From the NCBI GenBank assembly GCA_963676075.2, contig CAXXNZ010000031.1, positions 124,001 through 188,000 of the forward strand: a DNA stretch of 64,000 nucleotides. Reading direction: 5' to 3'. Of the stretch, positions 16,314-24,321 are shown in pieces. Each line of letters starts with the position of its first letter. Positions within the stretch are counted from its first letter, which is position 1. This DNA comes from JAHJQZ01 sp963676075. GTDB lineage: Bacteria; Pseudomonadota; Alphaproteobacteria; Rhizobiales; Devosiaceae. The position numbers and the translations under genes are program-made. The notes under the pieces are model-generated. The model did not search any database. It saw only the letters and a list, made by a program, of their open reading frames with translations, and had not been told where the DNA came from.

Positions 16314-17648
16314 ATGGCCCGTATAGCCGTCGTTTATTCCGGCATCAGCTTTCAGCATCAGACGATGAACATGCCCGAGTTTCGGGGACGCTTCGATATC
16401 ATCGACGTCTACGATCTGCCGCGCACCGACCTCAGTTCATATGACGGGGTGATTTTTCCGCGCTCGACCGATCAGGTCCTGATGGCAAGCTGTCGTCCGC
16501 AGATCGAGGCGTATCTCAACTCCCCCGGCATCGTCGTCGCGCTCGGCGACTACTGGCAGGACTGGCTACCTGGCTGTGCCTATGGCGGCTTCGCCCGCGA
16601 AGACGACGAGCCGCTGACCAAGATCGCCGAGCACCCCATTCTCGACGGGGTCGAATCCGATGATCTGCACTGGCACCGCGGCATCAACGGGCTGTGCTGC
16701 CATGGCCACTTGGAGGCACCGAACGGCGCCGAAGTGCTCATCCGCAACGGCAGGGGCGACTGCATTCTCTACGAGGATCGCGTTTCGACCAACGGTATCG
16801 TCGTCGCCGGCAGCCAGTTCGACGTGTTCTGCCACGTCTTTTCCAACGATCCCGGCGCCAGACGGGCGCTTGCCAACATGCTCGACTGGATCGAGGTGGA
16901 AGGACCGAAACTGCGCGCCCGTCGCAAGACAAAGCCCATCGGCGTCGTCTATGCCGGGCTTCATTTCCAGCACAACGTCTTCACCCGGCCCGAATATGCC
17001 GATGATTTCGAACTCCTGCACATGCGCACGCTCGAGACCACGGACCTTCTCAAATATCGGGTTCTGGTGGTGCCGCGCGAATCCAATCAGGAAGTGCTTT
17101 ACCGGATGAAGCCGCAGATCCGGCAGTTCCTCGATCAGGGGCGGACGCTCGTATCTTTTGGCGAGATGGTGGTGCCGTGGCTGCCCGAAATCCGCTGGCA
17201 GCGGCGACCGGTCAAGGTGCGGTATGACTCTCAGGATCCCGCGACTTGGGACAAGGGGCGGGTCCAGACGGACGATCTCAGGATCGAGGAATCCGACCAC
17301 TCGCTCTTCCAGGGCATTACGCTCGATGACATGAAGTGGCATTTCCACGGCGTCTTCGATCCGCTGCCGGGGCAGCGCGTGCTGTTGTCCGACAGCCAAC
17401 CGGACGGTGCCGTCATTCTTCTCGACGAAACGCATTTCGCCGGCAAACTGCTGGTCACGACGCTCGACCCCGAAGAGCATGCCGGCTTCGGCGAAGTCAC
17501 CATCACCATGAATTTCCTCAATAAATGCATCGAATGGATCCGCGAGGAATCCGACCGGATCGGGCAGGAGATGGTGCAAAATACCGGCGAAGACACGTCG
17601 CCGAAGCCGCGAACAACCCTCTCGCTCAAGGACAAGGAACCCGCATGA
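16314..17648 (+). CDS. Tandem ThuA/GATase1-like protein C with two domain copies (unknown function)
   Basis: A 444-residue soluble protein made of two repeats. Repeat 1 (about 1-205) has YDGVIFPRSTDQ, GDYWQDWLPG and HPILDGVESDDLHWHRG. Repeat 2 (about 206-425) has YRVLVVPRESNQ, GEMVVPWLPE, HSLFQGITLDDMKWHFHG and TTLDPEEHAG. Both align with protein B, so this is an internal duplication and fusion. Repeat 1 keeps WH but changes the following HG to RG. A hydrophilic tail of about 20 residues ends the protein. AAAGGA lies 9 bases before the ATG. It sits about 70 bases after protein B and overlaps the next start. Confidence 0.6.
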   Translation: MARIAVVYSGISFQHQTMNMPEFRGRFDIIDVYDLPRTDLSSYDGVIFPRSTDQVLMASCRPQIEAYLNSPGIVVALGDYWQDWLPGCAYGGFAREDDEPLTKIAEHPILDGVESDDLHWHRGINGLCCHGHLEAPNGAEVLIRNGRGDCILYEDRVSTNGIVVAGSQFDVFCHVFSNDPGARRALANMLDWIEVEGPKLRARRKTKPIGVVYAGLHFQHNVFTRPEYADDFELLHMRTLETTDLLKYRVLVVPRESNQEVLYRMKPQIRQFLDQGRTLVSFGEMVVPWLPEIRWQRRPVKVRYDSQDPATWDKGRVQTDDLRIEESDHSLFQGITLDDMKWHFHGVFDPLPGQRVLLSDSQPDGAVILLDETHFAGKLLVTTLDPEEHAGFGEVTITMNFLNKCIEWIREESDRIGQEMVQNTGEDTSPKPRTTLSLKDKEPA

Positions 17649-18160
17649 GCGCCAGTCAAAATCAGCTCACCGTCCGCGAAAGCGGACGGGAGCTCATCTA
17701 CACGATCGACATGTTGACCGCCTATCACGGTTTCGGTTTCCCCGGCGGCGTTGCCCATGCCTTCAAGGCCATGGAACTGGCGCTGCCACTGCTCGATCCG
17801 GAAGGGCCGCCGGAACGTCGGGAAATTCTCATTGCCACACCGTTCAAAGGTCCGGGAGGGCGTGACGCCTTCGAGATGGTGACGCGTTGCGTCACCGAAG
17901 GGCGATATCTGGTCGATCCGGACCTGATGAAACCGGAGCGCGGCGAAATCCTCAAAGGCTACGTCTTCAATTTCAGCTATCGCGGGCGAACCGTCTTCAC
18001 CCAGATCAGGGACGGACACGTTCGCGAGGAGTTCATCTTGCTCGGCCGCAAGCCGGACCGGTCGCCGGAGGAAGAGGAGCGACTGGTCTTTCTCAAAAAG
18101 GAAATGGCGGAACGACTTCTGGCGACGAGTGCTTCAGAAGTCTACGAGACGATATTGTAA
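17645..18160 (+). CDS. FmdE-like small protein with altered metal-site residues
   Basis: A 171-residue soluble protein. The segment YHGFGFPGGVAHAFKAMELAL resembles the FmdE-family start (FHGHxCPG...GYRAA..AL). GPGGRDAFEMVTRCVTEG resembles the second family motif (..CAVDAIQVLTGCTFGKGN). FmdE proteins are small domains first noted in the molybdenum formylmethanofuran dehydrogenase operon. In this protein the usual Cys of HGHxCPG is Phe and the Cys of the second motif is Gly, so a classical zinc site would be lost. It is the last gene of the operon and overlaps protein C by 4 bases. Function is unknown. The family link is moderate. Confidence 0.45.
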   Translation: MSASQNQLTVRESGRELIYTIDMLTAYHGFGFPGGVAHAFKAMELALPLLDPEGPPERREILIATPFKGPGGRDAFEMVTRCVTEGRYLVDPDLMKPERGEILKGYVFNFSYRGRTVFTQIRDGHVREEFILLGRKPDRSPEEEERLVFLKKEMAERLLATSASEVYETIL

Positions 18161-18385
18161 TCATCGAGAGCCCTGTCAGGAGAGTGGGGATAGCCGCACA
18201 CAGCCATGAGAGGTTGGCTTCTTTCTGGATCAGGGTGACCTGCGCCGTCTCCTCATTCAACTGGAGCGGCCACTCCTCACCAATTGCTGGACTGAGATTT
18301 GAGTTCTCGGCGCATCCGGTTGTAGTTCCGGACTCGGGCACCTGCTATAAGAGCGGCATGTCATTGAAACGCTTGAGGAGTCAGG

Positions 18386-19843
18386 ATGAACACCAAGTCC
18401 GCTGCCATGCTCGAACCGGCGCGATCGCGTCGACCTGACCTCGAATTCAAGGTCGAGATTTCCCGGTCGGACAAAGAGAAATCGGCCTATTACCTCGTCC
18501 CGTTCGAGGTACCGGAGGGCGTGACGCAGATGGAACTGCGCTACGTCTATCCCAAGGCCGATGACTGCGTCATCGATCTCGGCGCTGCCGATCCGAGCCT
18601 GGACCCGTTTCCGAGCGAGACGGGACTGCGCGGATGGAGTGGCGGTGCGCGCGATCGTTTCGTCATTGGCGTCGATGCGGCAACGCCGGGCTTTGAAGCC
18701 GGTGCGATTCCGTCCGGCAAATGGCAGGCGCTCCTCGGTCTCTACCGAGTGCCCGCAGACAAGGTGAGCGTCGAGATTTCGGTGTTCTTTTCCTTCGAAC
18801 TCCGGACCGAACGCGCTCTCGTTCCACCACCGCAGCCGACGCGTCTTGAAGCGGGATGGTATTGTGGCGACCTGCAGTGCCACACGTTCCATTCCGATGC
18901 CCAGGGCTCGCCGCAGCGACTCCACAAGACGGCCTTGCGCGAAGGCCTCGATTTCCTCGCGGTGACTGACCACAACACGGTGAGCCAGCAACGTGGTTAT
19001 TTCGATGCGGCGTCGAGCGACAGACTCATTTTCGTTCCGGCCTATGAATTCACCACCGAATTTGGCCACGGCAATGTCTACGGCGCACGCGAGGTGTTCG
19101 ATTTCCGCGCCGAAGACGGCGCGGCGGTCGTCGGGATGGTGCGACGTATCCGCGACAGTGGTGCACTGTTTTCGATCAATCACGACAAGCCGAACCATCC
19201 CTGGCGCTGGGACGTGCCCGAGGCCATCGACTGCATGGAGGTTTGGCAGAGCCACTGGCTCGCCGGCAACCACATCTCGCTTGCCCGTTATCAGCAACGC
19301 CTCTCGTCCGGCATGCGCATCACCGCCATCGGCGGTTCGGATTTCCACCAGCCTTCGGTCGAGCCCGAAAACAATCCGGTAACGCTGGCGCGTCCGACGA
19401 CGTTCCTGTGCCTTGAGGAACTGTCGGTGGACGGCATTCTCGATGCGCTGAGGGCAGGGCGGAGCTTTGTCACCGAAAACCCCGAGGGGCCGAAGCTGAT
19501 GATTTCCGTCGGAGACGTGATGATGGGCGGTGAGGTTGCCGCCGATGCGGGCCGGCTGGACATCGCCGTCAAGGGCGCCGCCGGTGAACGCGTCGACATC
19601 TGGGACGCAAGCGGCTTGATGGCGTCGTTTGACGTCGGTTCCGACGACTGGAGCGGGGATTGCGACATCTCGGCGGCGAAGGGTTTCGTGCGCGCCGAGC
19701 TGGCGGCAGTAGCCTCACGCGACAGGATTATCGCGGACATCGACGCCTTTCTCGGCGAGCGTTGGCGGGATTCTCCTGAATGGGCCGGGTCCGTCGACGA
19801 GCCGGTGCGGCGGGCGCTGACCAGCCCGATCTACATCGTCTGA
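18386..19843 (+). CDS. CehA/McbA-family PHP-type metallohydrolase
   Basis: A 485-residue protein. A beta-rich N-terminal third (about 1-150) precedes a PHP domain that begins GDLQCHTFHSD (His166, His169, Asp171), continues with VTDHNTVS (Asp195, His196), FSINHDKP and the late GGSDFH motif. These are the metal-binding motifs of PHP phosphoesterases such as CehA/McbA. No clear signal peptide is present. The start follows GAGGAGTCAGG. It lies 225 bases after the importer operon on the same strand, so it could be co-transcribed or separate. A role in cleaving an imported phosphodiester or carbamate-like bond is inference. Confidence 0.8.
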   Translation: MNTKSAAMLEPARSRRPDLEFKVEISRSDKEKSAYYLVPFEVPEGVTQMELRYVYPKADDCVIDLGAADPSLDPFPSETGLRGWSGGARDRFVIGVDAATPGFEAGAIPSGKWQALLGLYRVPADKVSVEISVFFSFELRTERALVPPPQPTRLEAGWYCGDLQCHTFHSDAQGSPQRLHKTALREGLDFLAVTDHNTVSQQRGYFDAASSDRLIFVPAYEFTTEFGHGNVYGAREVFDFRAEDGAAVVGMVRRIRDSGALFSINHDKPNHPWRWDVPEAIDCMEVWQSHWLAGNHISLARYQQRLSSGMRITAIGGSDFHQPSVEPENNPVTLARPTTFLCLEELSVDGILDALRAGRSFVTENPEGPKLMISVGDVMMGGEVAADAGRLDIAVKGAAGERVDIWDASGLMASFDVGSDDWSGDCDISAAKGFVRAELAAVASRDRIIADIDAFLGERWRDSPEWAGSVDEPVRRALTSPIYIV

Positions 19844-19851
19844 GAGCTTTC

Positions 19852-19877
19852 GGCGGGGTCTATTCCTTGACCCCGCC
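19852..19877. terminator. Hairpin between convergent genes, candidate bidirectional terminator
   Basis: GGCGGGGTC (19852-19860) and GACCCCGCC (19869-19877) form a perfect 9-bp stem with an 8-nt loop. It overlaps the stop codon of the minus-strand permease and follows the plus-strand hydrolase stop by 8 bases. There is no strong T-run, so termination efficiency is uncertain. Confidence 0.5.
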
Positions 19878-20705
19878 AAGCGTCATTCCCGAGATCAGGT
19901 AACGCTGGAAGACGCCGAAAAAGAACAGCAGCGGCACCAGCGCCACGACGATGCCCGCCATCATGACGTTCGGAGCGATGAAGTCGTTGGTCGACACATT
20001 GCTTTCGCCGCCGACCACCGATTGCAGGGCGATCTGCAGCGTCGTCTTGTTGGGATCGCGGATGAAGAGCAGCGGATGGATGAACAGGTTGTACTTGGTC
20101 ACCATCTCGAACACGGCGATGGTGATGATGCCGGGCAGCGACAGCGGCACGTAGAAGTCCCAGAACAGCCGGGCATGCGAGGCGCCGTCGAGACGCGCCG
20201 ATTCAACGATCTGGCCGGGAACGTTCTCGAAATAGGTTTTCATCAGGATGATGGAGAAGGCCGACACCAGGTCGACGATGATCAACGACAAAAGCTTGTC
20301 GAGCAGACCGAAGTCGCGGAAGACGATGAACAGCGGCACCAGGATCGCCTGGGTTGGCACGGCAAGTGTCGCCAGGATGAATCCCATGATCCATTTGCGG
20401 CCGGGCAGGTCGGCTTCGGCGAGCGCATAGCCGGCAATCGAGCACAGCAGCACATGCAGTATGGTACCGATCACCGTGACGATCATGGTGTTGGTGAACG
20501 GCAGCCAGAAACGCATGCGGTTGAACAGGGTGACGTAACCTTCGACGGAAAATGTCTCCGGCCACATGATGACGCCCGGCTGGAGAGAGCCGGCCTTGGT
20601 CGTGAATGACGTCGCCAGCACGTTGATCAGCGGAATGATCATCGTCATGGCGAGCCCGACAAGGAAAACCCAGGCGAAAACGCGGGCGTTGCGGCTCATC
20701 AACAT
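19860..20705 (-). CDS. Carbohydrate ABC permease, MalG/CUT1 type
   Basis: A 281-residue inner-membrane permease with about six helices. The EAA coupling loop reads ESARLDGASHARLFWDFYVPLSLPG and the C terminus ends in a GMTLGGVKE-like tail typical of CUT1 MalG proteins. It pairs with the permease at 20709-21674, 3 bases upstream, and with the binding protein at 21674-23005. No ATPase gene is in this operon. A house MalK, such as that at 49814-50887, would have to energise it. Confidence 0.92.
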   Translation of the reverse strand: MLMSRNARVFAWVFLVGLAMTMIIPLINVLATSFTTKAGSLQPGVIMWPETFSVEGYVTLFNRMRFWLPFTNTMIVTVIGTILHVLLCSIAGYALAEADLPGRKWIMGFILATLAVPTQAILVPLFIVFRDFGLLDKLLSLIIVDLVSAFSIILMKTYFENVPGQIVESARLDGASHARLFWDFYVPLSLPGIITIAVFEMVTKYNLFIHPLLFIRDPNKTTLQIALQSVVGGESNVSTNDFIAPNVMMAGIVVALVPLLFFFGVFQRYLISGMTLGGVKE

Positions 20706-20708
20706 CGG

Positions 20709-21674
20709 TCAGAGTCCCTGTTTCCGGAAGCCAGGCAGCAACCTGGCGGCGAAGGCAAGCGTCAGCGAGAACATCAGCAGCAGCACCCCGGCGGCGCTGG
20801 CGATGCCGAGGTCGAACCTGAGGATGCCGCGCTCATAAGTGAAAATGGCAAGCGTTCGCACCGTTTCGGCCGTCCGCCCATTCAGCATCAGGAAGGCGGA
20901 ATCGAAGGTGTGGGAGGCGCCGAGCAGGGTGATCAGAAAGACGACGCGGATGGCCGGCACGAGGTGGGGAAGGACAATGTCGCGGACCTTGTGGAATGTG
21001 CGGGCGCCGTCCATCTCTGCCGCTTCGATCAACTCGGTATTCAGCGACATCAGCGCGGCATAATAGATGAGCGCATTGAAGCCGAGATCCTTCCAGATCG
21101 TCAGTCCGATGACGAGTGGCTGGCCCCAGGCCGGACTTGAAAAGAAGGTGATCGGCTGCTGGATCAGCCCGACCCCTATCAGGATCGAATTGACCAGGCC
21201 GATGGGCGACATGACGTTGACCCAGATGCCGATGATGATCACCCAGCCCAGAAGATGCGGAGCATAGATCACCGATTGCAGCCCCTGGCGCGCCCATTTC
21301 GGCGTGACCTCGGCCAGCGCCAGCGCCGGCAGCATCGGCAGCAGGGTGTTGCCGATGGTGATGCCGAGCGTGATGGTGACGGTGTTGAAGAACGCCCGTA
21401 CCACCGTGCGGTCGTGCAGCGCCTTCTGGTAGTTCTCGAGCCCGATATAGCCCCGAGATCCCATCAGTCCGAATTTCTGGAACGAGATCAGGAAGCCCTG
21501 GAACGTCGGCCAGAACAGGAAAAGCACGAACCAGACGAGCGCTGGCAGCACCATCAGATAGTAGGGCCAGAAACGCATGGCGCGCCGCAGGAGCGGCTCT
21601 TTGCGATCCGAGTCCGTCGGCAGCGCCAGAGGCTCCGCGGCGTACCGCGAAGCCTCGAGATCGAGCTCGGTCAT
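20709..21674 (-). CDS. Carbohydrate ABC permease, MalF/CUT1 type
   Basis: A 321-residue permease with a cytoplasmic N-terminal tail of about 30 residues, then six helices. The EAA loop reads EAAEMDGARTFHKVRDIVLPHLVP. Its ATG shares one base with the stop of the binding-protein gene (TGATG), a sign of translational coupling. The segment FWPTFQGFLISFQKFG near the first periplasmic loop is typical of MalF-like subunits of LplB/AraP type. Confidence 0.92.
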   Translation of the reverse strand: MTELDLEASRYAAEPLALPTDSDRKEPLLRRAMRFWPYYLMVLPALVWFVLFLFWPTFQGFLISFQKFGLMGSRGYIGLENYQKALHDRTVVRAFFNTVTITLGITIGNTLLPMLPALALAEVTPKWARQGLQSVIYAPHLLGWVIIIGIWVNVMSPIGLVNSILIGVGLIQQPITFFSSPAWGQPLVIGLTIWKDLGFNALIYYAALMSLNTELIEAAEMDGARTFHKVRDIVLPHLVPAIRVVFLITLLGASHTFDSAFLMLNGRTAETVRTLAIFTYERGILRFDLGIASAAGVLLLMFSLTLAFAARLLPGFRKQGL

Positions 21675-23005
21675 CAGTCGATCAGACCGGCGGACGACAG
21701 CTCTTCGCGCATCTTGGCGACGGCTTCGGCGCCGGTGACTTCACCGGTCATGGCCTGATAGGCGTAGCCTTCGACGATCGGCCTGGCGTCGGTCCAGTCG
21801 GCCGGCTGGTATTCGACCGTGGCGTATTTCATGATGATGTCTTCGGCTTCCTTGACGCCCGGCAGGTAGCCGCAAGGATTGGTCCAGGTGGTGGACGACA
21901 CGCGCGGCGAACCATGGTCGCAGCTGTGCTCCTTGCCGATCTCGGTCAGCTCGTACTTACCATCGACCAGGTTGTAGTCATGGCCGTCGATACCGACCGT
22001 GCCCATGACGTAGCCCGGTGCCGAGTGCCAGAACTCGAGGAACTTGATGGCATTGTCGACATGTTCGGCATTGGCCGGGATGAACCACAGCGAGGCATTG
22101 CCGCGGCGCATGATGATCTTGCCGTCGGGGCCGGGCACGCCGGGCACGCCTTCGGCTTCGAAGGGATTGTCCGGGTTTTCGGTGTGGACGATGTTGTTGA
22201 ACAGGCCGACCCAGGCATCCCAATAGGTGACGGCGGCGACGCGGTCGGTCATGAACAGGTTACGGAACTCGCCCGAACCGTTGGTGGCGAAGTTCGGGTC
22301 GAGCAGGCCGTCCTTGTAGAGCCCGGCGAACCAGTCATAGACCGGGGCTGCGGCATCGGACGCATAGGGAATGGTGCGCTTGCCGTCTTCCATCACGTAT
22401 CCGGCCTTGACGCCGGCGGCGGACATGAAGCCCTGGATGTCGTAGAGCCCGGACGTGGACAGGCCATAGGCGCCGTCCTTGTTTTCATGGGCCCATTCGA
22501 AGAAGGCGCGCCACTCATCGAGCGAGGCGGGCACGTCCATGCCCGATTCGGCCAGCCAGTCGGCGCGGACAGTCGGCATGGTGCCGCCTTCGAACTTGTT
22601 CGGCACGCCGTAGAGCTTGCCGTCCACGTCGAAGAGCTTCCATTCGCCCTCGGGGATTTCCTTTGTATCGGACAGGACCGGAGACGCCTTGACCAGCGCC
22701 GTGACGTCCTGGATCGCGCCCTGGTCGACCAGGGTCGGAATCATCGAGCTGTCGCCGTAGATCAGATCGAACTTCTCGCCACTGGCCAGCGAGGTGAACA
22801 TGACGTTGTTGTAGTCGCTTTCCGGTTTGACCATCTCGATGTCCATACCGAGATGCTTTTCAAGCTCTTTGACGAACAGCTCCTGCTCGGCAGCATCCTT
22901 GCCACCGGTGACTGCGGTCAGGATCTTGAGATCGGCCGCAGCGGCAGCACTCGACATCAGTGCGCCTGCGATCGCGACCAGAATGAGTTTTTTTGTTGTG
23001 CTCAT
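21674..23005 (-). CDS. Sugar ABC transporter substrate-binding protein, family 1
   Basis: A 443-residue exported protein with a signal peptide ending at SSAAAAA. The mature part begins DLKILTAVTGGKDAAEQE and has the usual bilobal layout, including FDLIYGDSSMIPTLVDQGAI and GGTMPTVRADWLAESGMDVP. The LplA-like features fit a binding protein for oligosaccharides or complex glycosides. It is the first gene of its operon. Its 5' region contains one copy of the 12-bp element AATGAACACGCT also found before the divergent LacI gene. The ligand is not readable. Confidence 0.9.
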   Translation of the reverse strand: MSTTKKLILVAIAGALMSSAAAAADLKILTAVTGGKDAAEQELFVKELEKHLGMDIEMVKPESDYNNVMFTSLASGEKFDLIYGDSSMIPTLVDQGAIQDVTALVKASPVLSDTKEIPEGEWKLFDVDGKLYGVPNKFEGGTMPTVRADWLAESGMDVPASLDEWRAFFEWAHENKDGAYGLSTSGLYDIQGFMSAAGVKAGYVMEDGKRTIPYASDAAAPVYDWFAGLYKDGLLDPNFATNGSGEFRNLFMTDRVAAVTYWDAWVGLFNNIVHTENPDNPFEAEGVPGVPGPDGKIIMRRGNASLWFIPANAEHVDNAIKFLEFWHSAPGYVMGTVGIDGHDYNLVDGKYELTEIGKEHSCDHGSPRVSSTTWTNPCGYLPGVKEAEDIIMKYATVEYQPADWTDARPIVEGYAYQAMTGEVTGAEAVAKMREELSSAGLID

Positions 23006-23096
23006 GTGAGCCTCCCTGATGGAACCATCCCGACTGGCCGTATTTGGCCGCTGCCGGGAACCATTTCCTCACGTTAACGACCTCAAATGACACTAA

Positions 23097-23108
23097 AATG
23101 AACACGCT
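23097..23108 (+). promoter_or_regulatory. Half operator shared with the LacI site
   Basis: AATGAACACGCT is an exact copy of the spacer plus right half of the palindrome at 23208-23225. It lies about 90 bases before the binding-protein start on the minus strand, where a repressor could control the sugar-importer operon. The left half-site is not conserved. Confidence 0.4.
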
Positions 23109-23207
23109 AACATCATTGAGGTACGTTCCTTCTCCCAATAAGCCGACCTATTGTTATGAGAAATTCACATTTCTCGCTGATTCTCGGCTTCTTGTTTGGT
23201 CTGTTCA

Positions 23208-23225
23208 AGCGTGAATGAACACGCT
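23208..23225 (+). promoter_or_regulatory. Candidate LacI-family operator
   Basis: AGCGTG-AATGAA-CACGCT is a perfect 18-bp palindrome (6-bp arms) about 33 bases upstream of the LacI-family start codon. Length, symmetry and position fit an autoregulatory operator of the adjacent regulator. Confidence 0.5.
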
Positions 23226-23257
23226 ATCAAAAGCGTAGTTTTTGGAGCGCGTCAACG

Positions 23258-24313
23258 ATGTCGAGAGAAAAAGCGCTGTCTCGACAGCAAGAAATCAGTG
23301 CAGAAGACGTTGCCATGGCAGCGGGCGTCTCGCGCATCATGGTGTCGCGGGCCTTCAATCCTGATGCGTCCGTGCGGTCCGGAAAACGCGAGCATATCCT
23401 GCGCGTGGCCGCCGAACTTGGCTATCATCCCGACATGGCCGCGCGGTCCATGGCGCGGGGCCGGTCCAACCTTGTGGCGATTCTTGTGCCGACGCTTGCC
23501 CAGCCGTGGGAAGCGCTTGAGGTCGATGCGCTGATGCAGGTGCTCCAGCGCAACGGCATGGGGTGTCTTGTCTTCCGTCTGTCGCCCTGGCGGATCGGCA
23601 GTGACGATCTGGTGCAGGTGAGGGCCTACAAGCCGGCGGTCGTCATCGCCTTCATGGACTCGCTGTCGCCCGGAGAGCTGGTGCCGCTTTTCGGCAATAC
23701 CCCGTCCATCTACCCTCATTATGGCCTGGACGTTCCCGCGCCACAGGGTGGGCAGCGCGTCGATCGTCTGCACATCGAGCAACATGCCGGCATTCGCAGC
23801 GCCGTTCGCCTGCTCGCCGGCAGCGGCCGCAAACGGCTCGTCTATGTGTCCGGACTTGGAACCGAGCACACCAAGGAAGCCCGCAATGCCAATTCGGACC
23901 ACGACCGATTGGCAGCTTTGCGAGAGGCCGTGGACGAATTCGGCCTTGAACTCGTGACGAATCTCGAAGGCGATTTCGATTACGAGACCGCGCGTCAGAA
24001 CGTTTGCAACTTCATCCGCGCCGGCGGGCAGACCGATGCCTTCTTCGCGGCCAACGATGTCAGCGCATTCGGTGTCATGGACGCCTTGCGCTTCGATCTG
24101 GGTCGGCGCGTTCCGGAAGACCATGCCGTCATCGGCTTCGACAATGTTCCTCAGTCGGGGTGGCGGGCTTATGACCTGACGACGGTCAATCTGCCGGTCG
24201 ACGCGCGGGTCGCCGCGATCATGCGCCTTGTCAAATCCCGTCTTGCCGATCCGGATGGTCCGGTCCGCGTCGAGACCGTTTCAGCCAGCCTCATCGTCCG
24301 CTCCAGCGTCTAG
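23258..24313 (+). CDS. LacI-family transcriptional regulator
   Basis: A 351-residue regulator. The N-terminal helix-turn-helix reads EDVAMAAGVSRIMVSRAFNPDASV, followed by the hinge (HILRVAAELGYHPDMAARSMARG) and a periplasmic-binding-protein-like sensor domain (GFDNVPQSGWRAYDLTTVNLP). It is divergent from the sugar-importer operon and 9 bases upstream of the GH38-like gene. It probably represses both until an imported glycoside or its product is present. Candidate operator copies lie on both sides of the intergenic region. Confidence 0.93.
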   Translation: MSREKALSRQQEISAEDVAMAAGVSRIMVSRAFNPDASVRSGKREHILRVAAELGYHPDMAARSMARGRSNLVAILVPTLAQPWEALEVDALMQVLQRNGMGCLVFRLSPWRIGSDDLVQVRAYKPAVVIAFMDSLSPGELVPLFGNTPSIYPHYGLDVPAPQGGQRVDRLHIEQHAGIRSAVRLLAGSGRKRLVYVSGLGTEHTKEARNANSDHDRLAALREAVDEFGLELVTNLEGDFDYETARQNVCNFIRAGGQTDAFFAANDVSAFGVMDALRFDLGRRVPEDHAVIGFDNVPQSGWRAYDLTTVNLPVDARVAAIMRLVKSRLADPDGPVRVETVSASLIVRSSV

Positions 24314-24321
24314 AGCCAAGC

